Shown here one piece after another: positions 35,801 through 46,123 of a DNA stretch of 64,000 nucleotides. Each line of letters starts with the position of its first letter. Positions within the stretch are counted from its first letter, which is position 1. The notes beneath the pieces are model-generated. The model was not told the origin of the DNA and did not search any database. It was given only the letters and a program-made list of their open reading frames with translations. Origin of the DNA: Schistosoma mansoni (Eukaryota > Platyhelminthes > Trematoda > Strigeidida > Schistosomatidae); NCBI RefSeq assembly GCF_000237925.1, contig NW_017386087.1:124001-188000 (forward strand). Direction: 5' to 3'. Both the position numbers and the translations under genes were made by a program.

Positions 35801-35959
35801 CACGTTAAGGTAGACGTACCTTTTACCGTAAGTAGCGATCGGCTTTCCGTTTGCCGCCTGTAAACTTAAAACAGACTCGCGAAGTCTGTCGTCGGGATTT
35901 GCTGGAAGAACGCTAACTTCTGCGCCAGTGTCGACGAGGTAGCGAACTTTCGTAGTCAC
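32876..35959 (-). pseudogene. E3 Pol
   Basis: Minus strand: protease RYLVDTGAEVSVLP at about 35940; [16 protein letters not shown] and [11 protein letters not shown] (HVDD, where E1 has YVDD); RNase [17 protein letters not shown]; integrase zinc domain [14 protein letters not shown]...CVSCQKAK; integrase core [31 protein letters not shown]-terminal domain to 32876. Two stops break it: TAA at about 35294 (E1 has AAA) and TGA at about 33377 (E1 has CGA). It shows what the E1 gap should contain. Confidence 0.9.
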
Positions 35960-35999
35960 ACCTGTGACGTATAACAGACGGCTGTGTTCGCCGGCTACG

Positions 36000-36828
36000 G
36001 TTGCTGTTAACGCGTGTTGGCTTGGAAGTTTCCCGAAGTCTTATTCGTGTCGGTGGATTTGGAGCTCGGATAATTGCAGGGTTTCCTGCAATTTCTGGAA
36101 AACTTACCGTACTGGTTATGATACCAGCATCAGTCGGGACTATCTGTCTTTCATGGTCGAGAGACAGATCGCCTACGTGAGACACTTCTACGGAGGGTTT
36201 TTGACCGACTACGGTCATTACGAAGTTTAGGATATCATGTAAGCGTGTGACATAGTTCAGCTATGTCAGTTGGGGTCGATTGAGGTTTCTCCTTGACGGA
36301 AAAAACCTCGGCGCTAGTCGATTCCGTTATTTCTAATATTCGATCGGCAGATGTGGCTAGTTCGTCTACGGCGTTGTTTCGGAACGAGACGAGAACCGCC
36401 TGCACCTGTTTTGGGAGTTTGGATAAGAAAAGTTCTTTGAATAGGCCATCGTCGAACGTTCCTTGACCTATGACTTCTCTCATCCTTAACAACATGTCCG
36501 TCGCGGAACCATGTTGCAGGTCGATATTGTTAAGTAGCTGATCTAACTGTTGTCGATCGGTTAGATCTCCGCGTCTTAGAAACGACCGTTTGAGAGTTTC
36601 GTCATCACTAGTAAACATACTAGGTGCTACGTACGTGTTAAATTCGCGCGGTAACGCCTTAACTACCGCGAGGAATCGCGTGCGCGAGTCCGTGATTCCG
36701 TGCCCGCAAAAGTCTGCTTCTGTGTAGCAGAACCGGGACTCCATATTGTCAGGCCAAAAAGGCGTTAACTGAATCGAAGCTAGGGGAATAGATTTCAATT
36801 TAGAAACCTTAGGTGACTGTTCCGTCAT
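36000..36828 (-). pseudogene. E3 Gag
   Basis: ATG at 36828 (MTEQSPKVSKLKSIPL), open to 36235, then a frameshift into the basic and zinc-knuckle part. The knuckle CWYHNQYGKFSRNCRKPC is preceded by TGA where E1 has TGG. About 88% like E1 by eye, less than the central pol. Confidence 0.82.
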
Positions 36829-36992
36829 AGTATTATTAGAACGAGAAATATATAGTTAAAATATATGCGAAAAAAAGGTATATCACAATATATATAAATC
36901 AAATAAAGAAAAAAAAAGGATGATGATATTCCAAAAAGGAACAGACTCACAGTTTATTGGCTTGATGTACCAGATCTCGTCGGTTCCACCAC

Positions 36993-37153
36993 TGAAGATA
37001 CGACTAGTATTCTGATTTTACAATCTGCTACCGGTAGCACCTATATACGAAGCTTTTCCCCGACCAATGGAAATCAGAAGTCAGACGAGAAGAGGTAGGA
37101 AAGATATATTTGGTACGTTATCAATATATCGAGAAGCGTTTGCTCTAATCTGG
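36993..37153 (-). repeat. E3 5' LTR, truncated
   Basis: Starts TGAAGATACG and stops half-way, after a segment like GAGCTGGCTAATGAA of E1, exactly where the inverted-duplication arm begins. Confidence 0.8.
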
Positions 37154-37257
37154 CTAGTGAACAGTAACACAAGTGAATTTGAAATACACTGTTCGTTTAA
37201 CTGTATTGTAACCATATCAACATGATTATAAACGCGGATGTTCCAGTCAAATAAAAG

Positions 37258-37577
37258 ATGTTGCTTCCTAATGAGCGAATGACGATTAAAGAAAGAAAAC
37301 ATGATTATCTTTATGGTAACCGTTGCAACAAATTTATTTGGTATCCTTTCGTAGATCCATTATACAGCCTTTCAAGTGCAGCTGACCATGAAAGGATTGC
37401 ATCTAAAGATCATTCAGGCATATCGAAAATGCAAAAGTTGTTCTCCTTTCAGAATTTGTTCAGTGAAATACCTATATATCGTCCTTATGTATGGCGTCTT
37501 AACCCAAGTGATCCCGTTCCTATGTTCGTGTCTAGATATTTCCACCATGTAGATGTGTGCAAAAAGTTAATCCAAAT
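37258..37577 (+). CDS. CFAP91: CFAP91 exon 1
   Basis: CFAP91 (MAATS1/AAT-1, FAP91) is an axonemal protein of the calmodulin- and spoke-associated complex. It anchors radial spokes to doublet microtubules and is needed for ciliary and flagellar beating. ATG at 37258 follows an in-frame TAA at 37252-37254, so the start is firm. The exon encodes 106 residues with the family pattern FVDPLYSLSSAADHER, KLFSFQNLFSEIPIYRPYVW and NPSDPVPMFVSRY. It leaves in phase 2 at GTAAGA (37578). The next exon is only 42 bases on. An inverted copy lies at 31401-31720. In a schistosome such a gene would act in flame cells, sperm and miracidial cilia (inference). Confidence 0.9.
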
Positions 37578-37619
37578 GTAAGAATTTGAATCCTTTAACT
37601 CTCAAGGAAGTCAGCTTAG

Positions 37620-37710
37620 AAAAGACAAAGGTCCAATGATTGGCCATGTGTTTGAGGGTATGAATCGGTCGAAATATTTCACCCATCACACATTATCTCT
37701 TTGTCCATAT
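37620..37710 (+). CDS. CFAP91: CFAP91 exon 2
   Basis: A 42-base GT...AG micro-intron (37578-37619) precedes it; very short 5' introns are known in schistosome genes. Phase 2 in, phase 0 out. It encodes IKDKGPMIGHVFEG then NRSKYFTHHTL, comparable to NRYKYFERPFLP of the family. The donor is GTGAGT at 37711. Support comes from phase and the short motif match; a transcript would settle it. Confidence 0.7.
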
Positions 37711-38284
37711 GTGAGTTGAGTACGATCATGTTTATCAATTGCTTATATAATTGTCAATATACGTACATGGTGCACTTTTTATCTGATATCGTTTGATATG
37801 TGATCTGTACTTTCAAAAACTGTATCAAAACAACAACTTGCTAGATGAGTAGTCACAAGTGTTACCTTATGAACCAATCAAAAATTTTGATGACTATACC
37901 TTTAGAACACCAAACAACGCCATTCAACGTCATGTTATTAGCAATGAATAAATGAATAGGACAGGTTTTTGAGAAGGCTGAGTAACCTCATAATTGACTG
38001 ATATTTTTAGTCTTTAAAAGATACAACGGCGAGACTATAATTCATGGACGAACTAATCAGATTTAAGATAGCAGGTCTTGTATTTTAGCGAGAATTTCAT
38101 CCACTCATTTGGATGGATACTATTTCGGTATTATAGCTGATTCAAGTTCCTGATGAAAACCGTAAATCGAATTCCTAACCCTACCATCAACTGTAAATCA
38201 TAATTATAATTCCTCACTGCTTTCTAACCTTCGTTTGATCCCAATTAGTAGGTGGGCCTTTTCAAGGTCATTTTAAAATAAGTA

Positions 38285-39825
38285 AAAGAGCAGCTTCAGT
38301 TTGGAAAGGATAGTAGGCTATATGGCCTGTGCCAGTTTTGGCAGTGATGGTCTCTCAGTTGATCCAACTTTTATTTTGAGAGAGTCGACAGATTGAGCTT
38401 CAACCACGTGTTGAGGTAATGAATCTCACTCGTTGATGATTCTACAGGAAAGTCAAAAGTCAGCTGACAGTTAATTTGTTCTGGGCTTGTGAACTTTTGA
38501 GAAGCGTCCTCGTAAATTCTTTGTTTTGGAAGACAAGAAAAGTGAGGGCATATCAGATGCAAATTTATCACTTATTAATTTGAAAACCATAATCAAGTCA
38601 CCTCTAGTTCGATACGACAATGGAAAAAGGTTTAGTTTAGCCAGTCGAACATCATACAGGAGCTTCGCTATACCGGAAATCAGTTTAGTTGCTGTTTTCT
38701 GAACCTTTTCAAGCAGAGGCTAGCCGCTTGTATGCAGTACTCAAGTTTAGGACGCACGAATACTGTATTCAAAGCCAAAAAATTCTTAGCGTCAACATGG
38801 CTATAGACCCTACATATTCACCATAAGGTTCTAAAGCCTTTGGTGACTATTGCGAGGCAATGTACAGTAGTTTCTAGTCTCGGCTAACGATGACTCTTAA
38901 GTCATTGTGTGTCTGGACAACAGGTAGCTCGATGTTATTCATCATGTATGTATCTGTACCTTGACGACCAATATGCATCACAATGCAGTTGGTAGTGTTC
39001 ATCGGCAACTGCCAAATTTGAGACTATTCAGATAATTTCTCCAGGTCATTTTGAAGCTCTAACCCATAACCTTTACTTTTTGTCACTCTCTATATCTTGA
39101 CATCGTCAACATATAGCAACACCGATTATGATAGGAGACGATGAAGGTTATTTACATACAAGAGGAATAACACTCTCCAAAACTGTACCCTGAGGCACTC
39201 CGCTAAGCATAGTTTCCCAGCTAGACAACTTCGAGTTCACTTGTACTCTTTGTTGGCGTCCAACTATGTAGTATTTTATCCACATTAATAGATCGCCTCC
39301 AACCCCAACATTTCTTAACTTATATAACAGTCGGTTGTGCTGAACTTTGTCAAAAGCTTTTTTGAAGTCAATGTAGACTACGTCTATAGTTAACTTTTTG
39401 TCTTTGAAAGAGCACTAGCTTTCACGAGCCACTAATAATTTAGTGGGACATGAATAACCTATTCTCAAGCCATGCTGCATTTCTGAAAGGATTATCCTCA
39501 TCGCGATACTTAAGCAGCTCCTTCCGAATAATCTTTTCTGAAATTTCAGCAACCGAGCTTGTTAGGCTAACGGGCTGTTAGTTCTCAGGTTTATGTTTCG
39601 TACGTGTTTTGAAGACAGGACTTACTATGGCTTTCTTCCAATCTTTTGGTAATTAACCCGGGACTATGTATAGATTAAAACATATACTCAAGGGGTTCGC
39701 AAAGGAATTAGCTAGTTTTTTTAGTAACCTAGGACGCGGTTCATCAGGTCCCGTATACTTACTTATATCAAGCTTATTTAACAGACCAAAGAGAACGAGT
39801 TTTTTAATGGTCACGTTGTCCAGTG
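38285..39825 (-). mobile_element. CR1/jockey-type LINE ORF2 remnant (right-arm copy)
   Basis: Mirror copy of 18240-19780 in CFAP91 intron 2, antisense to the gene. Same stops and motifs. Confidence 0.85.
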
Positions 39826-39936
39826 TGTGTGTGTGTGGTGGATTCGTGTGTACTGACGGGAAGGGTGTTAAACGGTATATAAATTGCCATAGCAGTTTGA
39901 CAATGCTTGAGCTTTACCATGGTCGTCCTTTACTAA

Positions 39937-40270
39937 TTTATTTATTTGTACACAAATATTGGTACAATGGGACACCAGATATATAGGCGCCACACCTTTT
40001 ACTAATGATGAAGCATTACTGTCTCCACATAGTGCTGGAATATTTCCTCTTCCTTTAGCCCTTTGATTTATGTACAGATACAAGCGTTTAGGGCATTCTG
40101 TAGATTCCTCAACGATTTTTTATTTGTACAAACTTCTAGACTTACGGAGGGTCGAGGCGTAAGTTCTTTAAGCCTTTCGATATTGAGATTTAGTCTCATT
40201 AGTATCCAGTAACCTAAATCTTTCCCACATTCTTCTCCTCTTACGGAGAAGCGTGCGAAGGATAAATTCA
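39937..40270 (-). repeat. Fragment of the 583-1180-type repeat
   Basis: Minus-strand end TGTACCAATATTTGTGTAC with AAATAAATAAA tail, as in the copies at 583 and 53750. The right-arm boundary (40143) falls inside it. Confidence 0.5.
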
Positions 40271-40892
40271 CAATAAATCAACGTTTTAATATGTGGTGAT
40301 CAGATATACCACTTTATTCCCAAAGAATATCTACCTTGGCTCCAGATCTTTGTTTATCCTGTCTCTTGCGAGTGCAGACATTTTCTCTTCATTATTCGAA
40401 GAAGCGTACTGTGTGCATGCTATTGTGTTGGTTTTCATGCCAGGAATCCGGTTCATCTCCCATTTAAAACAAATAAACATGTGTACGTAATAGTCTTTAA
40501 AAACATGAGTAATTCAGCTTCTGTTAGTTCTAAATGTTTTAAACAAACGATAATTGTTATTTGAGCATTTAACGATCATTCGTGATGTATAAAAATGCCT
40601 AACAACACGCGCTTTTGTGTAAAAGAAAAGATTACAACAGTAGAAAACTTTTGTAGAAGCTAACAGTATGAATTTCCAAAACTGTTAGCACTTTGAATTT
40701 ATTACTACTACCACTATTTATCTCGTGCATAAGTCATAAGAATAAATTCTCATCAGTTGTTGAATAAAATCAAGTAATGCTTCTGATTATTTGGCTTTTA
40801 GTTATACGAAGTCGATGGAAGCAGAAAGCATGAATAATAATAATGTTAATGTGACGAAAATTTAGGATGAAAAATACCTAGTTACAATTGCA
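40271..40892. other. CFAP91 intron 2, no feature seen
   Basis: AT-rich; a short open frame at 40293-40490 shows no family motif and no splice-phase fit. Confidence 0.4.
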
Positions 40893-42370
40893 CATTTTTT
40901 ACGCTTCACGGATACACTTGGGTGGCCCACCAACTTACTTCATCGAACTCTGTCCTAGGCAATCCTCTCCAGATGTGATTCATCCTTTTCATATTTGCTT
41001 CTATTTCCCGGTGTAATGTGTTCTTTGGCCTTCCTCTTCTCAGTTTCCCTTCAGGATTCCAAGTTAGCGCTTGCTTCGCGATACAGTTTGGTGATTTCCT
41101 CAATGTATGTCCTATCCACTTCCGGTGTGTTTTCCTAATTTCCTCTTCAGCTGGAAGCTGGTTTGTTCTCTCCCATAGTGAGCTGTTGCTGATGGTATCC
41201 AGTCAACGGACATTGAGCAACTTGCGTAGACAATTGTTCATAAGTATTTGTACTTTTGTGATGATGATGGTTGTAGTAGTTCTCCAATTTTCAGCTCCGT
41301 TTAGTAGGACTGTCTTGACGTTCGTATTGAAGATTCTGACTTTGATATTGGTTGACAGTTGTCTTGATTTCCATATGTTTTTCGATTATAGCAGTGCGGC
41401 CTTTGCTAAGCCAATCCTTGCCTTTACGTCTACATCGGATCCTCCTTGTTCATCGGTGATGCTTCTCAGATACGTGAAAGTTTCTATCTCTTCCAGAGCT
41501 TCCGCATTAAGTGTGATTGGGTTGTTCTCCGTGTTGCAGCATTTGAGGATCTTACTTTTTTTCTTGTTTATGTTGAGACCTACTGCTGCAGAGACTGCAG
41601 CTACACTAATTGTCTTCATCTGCATTTGTTCGTGTGTATGAGATAGAAGGGGTAGGTCATGTGCGAAGTCCAAATCTTCCGACTGATTCCGAGCTGTCCA
41701 TTGTATTCCGTGCTTCCCCTCAGATGTGGAGGTCTTCATAATCCAGTCGACCACCAGAAGAAAGATGAAGGGGTAGAGTAAGTAGCCTCATCTGACTATG
41801 GTCCTCACCCAGAATGTGTCTGTCGACTGTCCTCCATGCACGACTTTGCAGTGCAGTCCGTCGTATGAATTTCGGATGACGTTGACGATCTTCTGAGTTA
41901 CACCATAGTGTCGAACAAAGTTCCACAAGGTTCTCCTATCCACGCTGTCAAACACCTTCTCATAGTCAAGGAAGTTGATGTATAGTGACGAGTCCCACTT
42001 AATTGACTATTCAACAGGAACTCCTAACACGTTGAAGTTCGCGCTTCTTTGATCTCTTTCCAGTTGTCCCCCATAGTAGTTTTTCTTCTTTGAGGCGTCA
42101 AACCTGTTGTCGAGATCCATTCTTAATTCGTTGAGTTTGTCAGTATGTCGAAGGGAGGCTCTATCATTGTTGAATGCACATAGGTTCGCAAATCGCTTAC
42201 AGTCTTCGTTTCTTTCTCCCAGTCCATGTCGTTCCATTATGTCTCTATACTCGATGTTGTCCATTCCGGCTTTGGCATTTAGGTCTCCCATCAGGATGGT
42301 CAGGTTCTTTCCTGAGCACTACGCTATGATCGATCGTAGCCTCTCGTAAAACTGATCGTTATCGTCGTCG
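40893..42370 (-). mobile_element. RTE-like family A remnant (endonuclease to C-terminus)
   Basis: Minus-strand pieces: endonuclease MGDLNAKAGMDNIEYRDIM and HGLGERNEDCKRFANLCAFN (42150-42291); RT pieces VELCSTLWCN and DLDFAHDLPLLSHTHEQM (catalytic FADD now FAHD); NAEALEEIETFTYLRSI; and C-terminal [15 protein letters not shown] at 41000. Several frames, internal deletion between endonuclease and RT. Antisense in CFAP91 intron 2. Confidence 0.85.
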
Positions 42371-42399
42371 TTGCTATCATTGGTGGGTGCACAACACTG

Positions 42400-42640
42400 G
42401 ATAACATCCATTGATACGTTAAATTTAGTGCTTCTTTGATCCCTTTCCAGTTGTCCTCCGTAGTTTCTTGTTTCAGTCGATCCCTTAAGGCTTGAATCTG
42501 TTGTTGAGATTTATCTTGAATTCGTTGAGTTTGTTAGTTAGCCGAAGGAAGGCTATATTGAACCTTTGTACTGCCGTTTCTCCGGTTGTCAAGTGTTTTT
42601 TAGCTTTAGTTTCGTCTTGCCCACAACCAGGTGGCGATCT
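42400..42640 (-). mobile_element. RTE-like family A scrap
   Basis: Diverged repeat of the endonuclease-to-linker stretch at 42030-42140 (shared TTTGATC-CTTTCCAGTTGTC and AATTCGTTGAGTTTGT-AGT words). No open frame. Confidence 0.6.
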
Positions 42641-42879
42641 GAATCTGTAGCAAAATAGAAGGCAACAGTTTTTGAATTCCTTGCCTAATATGCATCTCCA
42701 ATCCAGTTAAAATTACAATGCAAAGTGATTAAACGATTTGTTTCAGCTGGTTCATCAACACAATCGGTTGCTTGGTAAGATCATTCCGACTATACAGCAG
42801 AATGAATCAAAATCTGGTGTAGAAAATGTTCTCATTCACTGACCTTCCTTACTTTGCTCTGTTTTACTCTACTTTACTT

Positions 42880-43255
42880 CACTTACTTACTTGCGCCTGT
42901 TAGCCTTCGTGGAGGAGCATAGGCCACCCACCAGCAATCTCCATCCAACCCTGTCCTGGGCAGTCCTTTCCAGTTGCTATTCGTCCTTTTCACATCTGCC
43001 TCTATTTCCCGACGTAGTGTTGTGTTCTTCGGCCTTCCTCTTTTCCGTTTCCCTTCAGGATTCCAAGTTAGCGCTTGCTTCGCGATACAGTTTGGTGATT
43101 TCCTCAATGTATGTCCTATCCACTTCCGGTGTGTTTTCCTAATTTCCTCTTCAACTGGAAGCTGGTTTGTTCTCTCCCATAGTGAGCTGTTGCTGATGGT
43201 ATCCAGCCAACGGATATTGAGTATCCTGCGTAGACAACTATTAAAAATACTTATA
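42880..43255 (-). mobile_element. RTE-like family A C-terminal fragment
   Basis: Open on the minus strand: [55 protein letters not shown]. Less damaged than the neighbouring copy. Confidence 0.88.
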
Positions 43256-43916
43256 CCTATTTCACTGACCACTCACCTGAAATTCTTATCCTTGATTTGA
43301 ACAACTGATAGAAGTATTTTAGCAAATATGAATCTACAGTGCTTGAATTATTTGACCAACGATTTATATCATTCTCGAGATTGCCAGTCCAAAAGCCACA
43401 GTTCTACGTAAGTGTATTAAATGTTTAACGTCTCACTGCTTCAGTGTACAAGTTTACTAATAAAGTGTTGTATGCATGTATGCAACATGTAAATAGTTCT
43501 CAGGCAAACGGGAAAATTTTTTTCACTTAAGCGCCCCGGCTAAGCCATTCAAGCAGTAACGGATCCTAGTCAGTATTACATCGAGTGTAATAATTGGTCA
43601 AATAACATTAGTCGACCTTAAACTTTCTAGTTTTACTTGTGTCCGAATTCCCTCTATTGAATTCACCATCTTGTCATCGATTTAAGTGCTTTGGTATTAT
43701 ATTGCAATGCTTTAAGTGTTTAGCGGTACAAGTCACATTTTAGAAAGATTTAAATGTAGCCTCGCTGTATACTGACACCCAAAACAGTGCTCTTATGACA
43801 TCCAAACGGTGAAAGCACATTTTCCAAGGAGACAGGTTAGATGGTTAAAGTTTATTTATTTATTTTGATGCGATTTTAGTAATATTTATCACAATGCAAT
43901 TTTCCTCATATACTAG
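43256..43916. other. CFAP91 intron 2, 3' part
   Basis: AT-rich, ATTT repeats at 43853-43868; nothing else recognised. Confidence 0.4.
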
Positions 43917-44329
43917 CCTTCAGGAGATCCGAAAAGTCTGGATATTACGTTGGACTCTTTAGTAGAGAGTCAAAATATTACCCAAATAGATCTAAGGCCG
44001 AAACCACCTGTCTATGTATCGCGTTGTGTACAGACAATATATCGTGATTCGGAGGCGCAAACTGACCCATATTCTCCATCGTATGTTGTCAATATAGGAG
44101 AAAACCTTCAAACATTGAAATTAACCTCGTTGAGTTATGGATATGGACTTCCAGTCGGATTATTTGATGTTGAAAGAATTGAGCGTGCAAGACAAAGAGA
44201 AGAAGTTGAAGCAACTCTACAGCCGTATAAAGATATTACAAATAATGTGGTACAAATTGCCAAACGACGTAAAATTTTGGAAGGTTTAGAAAATCGTGAA
44301 TGGTACTTGAGAGAAAGAGAGGTTGAGGC
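43917..44329 (+). CDS. CFAP91: CFAP91 exon 3
   Basis: Encodes the most diagnostic part: VSRCVQTIYRDSEAQTDPYS, YGYGLPVGLFDVERIERARQ, ATLQPYKD and KRRKILEGLENREWYLRERE, all following the family line QTMYRDSEAQTDPY...GLPAGL-EVE-IERAR...EKRRKMM-EMERKEWAFRE. I place the acceptor at AG 43915-43916 because it gives phase 0, matching exon 2; the alternative TTCAG at 43919-43923 gives phase 1, which exon 2 does not supply. Donor GTAAGT at 44330; the exon leaves in phase 2. Confidence 0.92.
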
Positions 44330-44690
44330 GTAAGTCAGTCAATTTATTATTACTAAGCGTTTTCAGTCATGTAATTTATGGACGAAGAATTCACTTTTAA
44401 AAGCAATTCTCGTCCCTAATAAGTAAAATTAAGGAATCGATGAAATTAGAAATTTGTAACAGTGTATTTATACTCTTGCCATGTAGTCATCAAGTCCTGA
44501 AAAATAGGTGTGAGTTACAGCTCAGCATATCCAACTTGGTGCTGGAGTTTGATTAGTTTTTTACTTTCTTCAAATCGATTGAAGCTGAACCTCTGGTCAC
44601 ATATTCCGTACTCTGTACGAGACATAAAGATCTTGGCTTAGGTTACCGTTAAGGCTGTAGATATTTCATTATTGGACGCTCCCAAACTAG
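44330..44690. other. CFAP91 intron 3, 5' part
   Basis: No repeat or motif recognised before the solo LTR. Confidence 0.4.
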
Positions 44691-45016
44691 TAAAGATGCC
44701 ACAGATATTCAGAGTTTGACAACCCCTTTACACGTAACGCCTTTATAATCGAAGTATACCAACCCAGTCAAATCAAAAGACAGAAGTGAAGTGGTTCGAA
44801 GGTATATTTGGATGTGCTATCGATATATCGGGAAGCACTTGAGCTAAGCTGGCTAATTTTTGCAAGCAATGCGCGGCACAATATACCCACTCGTGATCCG
44901 GTGCGGAAGCGTGACCAAACGCATTCACCTAAATGTGTCCAGTCGAACTAATGAGGACCGCATCATTGTCGAAGTCTTACAGAACTATATATTTTGGAGA
45001 GTTATTTGCCACTACA
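44691..45016 (+). repeat. Solo LTR of the E1/E3 family
   Basis: About 326 bases, same length as E1's LTR, with the same order of landmarks (CAGTCAAATCAAAAGACAG, ATATATCGGGAAGC, GAGCTAAGCTGGCTAAT, end CACTACA). No internal sequence beside it. CTAG flanks both ends (44687-44690, 45017-45020), fitting a 4-base target duplication as in E1; the first bases read TA rather than TG. Confidence 0.8.
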
Positions 45017-45079
45017 CTAGTAAAGAAAATTCTTCTGTATTTTGTATTTTCCAACGATTTTCCACTTGAAACCAACTTT

Positions 45080-45650
45080 TGACAATCCTTTCCAGTTATT
45101 TCTAGTTGTTATTCATCCTTTTCATATTTGCTTCTATTTCCCGGTGTAATGTGTTCTTTGGCCTTCCTCTTCTCAGTTTCCCTTCAGGATTCCAAGTTAG
45201 CGCTTGCTTCGCGATACAGTTTGGTGATTTCCTCAATGTATGTCCTATCCACTTCCGGTGTGTTTTCCTAATTCCCTCTTCAGCTGGAAGCTGGTTTGTT
45301 CTCTCCCATAGTGAGCTGTTGCTGATAGTATCCAGTCAACGGACATTGAGCAACTTGCGTAGACAATTGTTCATAAGTATTTGTACTTTTGTGATGATGA
45401 TGGTTGTAGTAGTTCTCCAATTTTCAGCTCCGTTTAGTAGGACTGTCTTGACGTTCGTATTGAAGATTCTGACTTTGATATTGGTTGACAGTTGTCTTGA
45501 TTTCCATATGTTTTTCGATTATAGCAGTGCGGCCTTTGCTAAGCCAATCCTTGCCTTTACGTCTACATCGGATCCTCCTTGTTCATCGGTGATGCTTCTC
45601 AGATACGTGAAAGTTTCTATCTCTTCCAGAGCTTCCCCATTAAGTGGAGA
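45080..45650 (-). mobile_element. RTE-like family A fragment
   Basis: Minus strand copy of the C-terminal region and the region before it, nearly identical to 41018-41510 and 58320-58676. In CFAP91 intron 3. Confidence 0.88.
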
Positions 45651-45965
45651 CAATATATCGTGATTGCCGAATGATTTAATTGCTCGGGAAAAGGATTCGG
45701 AGCCTTAGTTGAATAAGATGTTCTTCTCAGATGATCGAATAATCTGTTGTTCATTAACTCTGCTGTCATAAACCCACTTAATATATAAAAATTTTCGGAA
45801 TTGTAGGTGTGGTGTATGATTACTTAACCCTAGCGTAGTTAAGGAAAATGACCCCTTTAAAGGCATTTTCTTTGCTTAGCTATCCTTAATTTTTCTTTGG
45901 TGATATCTCATTTATATATCGGTTGGTTGAGTTTTCATACTTTCGTTAATTTTTCTCCTGTACAG

Positions 45966-46123
45966 AATGCTAGAAGTTCGACTAACTGTAATTGTTCAAC
46001 TTTTACGTAGACGTGAACAACGCAAACAAGAAGTTATATCTAGGCGATTAGATCAAAAATGGAGTGAATGTTGTGCTCAAAATGAAACAAAATGCAGAGT
46101 TTTAAAATATCGTTATATTGGAG
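45966..46123 (+). CDS. CFAP91: CFAP91 exon 4
   Basis: Acceptor TGTACAG at 45959-45965; phase 2 in, phase 1 out at GTAATA. MLEVRLTVIVQLLRRREQR and LDQKWSECCAQNE match the family's EIRLEVLKELLRKREE and LNARWSKLQEG. Basic, probably coiled coil. Confidence 0.9.

Larger units (their letters stand above)
32129..37153 (-). mobile_element. Gypsy element E3, decayed relative of E1
   Basis: Left LTR about 32129-32400, internal region to 36992, right LTR 36993-37153 cut off at the start of the right arm. The two LTRs have diverged strongly from each other and from E1's, yet the middle of pol (about 33315-35099) is almost identical to E1. Minus strand TGGTGGAACCGACGAGATC next to the right LTR is the primer site. 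Confidence 0.9.
37157..40143. repeat. Right arm of inverted duplication
   Basis: Reverse complement of the left arm (17922-20337 plus 31251-31818). At 37728-37731 (ATGT) it preserves the empty target site of E1. This arm is collinear with the rest of CFAP91. Confidence 0.93.

Noticed and set aside
40893-41641. Plus-strand ORFs such as 41018-41641 with hydrophobic stretches
   Set aside because: Antisense shadow of RTE family A; recurs wherever that element does (42974, 45106, 58332, 61112).
42739-42766. Short exon-like segment between TTTCAG and GTAAGA in CFAP91 intron 2
   Set aside because: 28 bases; its phases fit neither exon 2 nor exon 3, and exons 2 and 3 join directly in phase 0.
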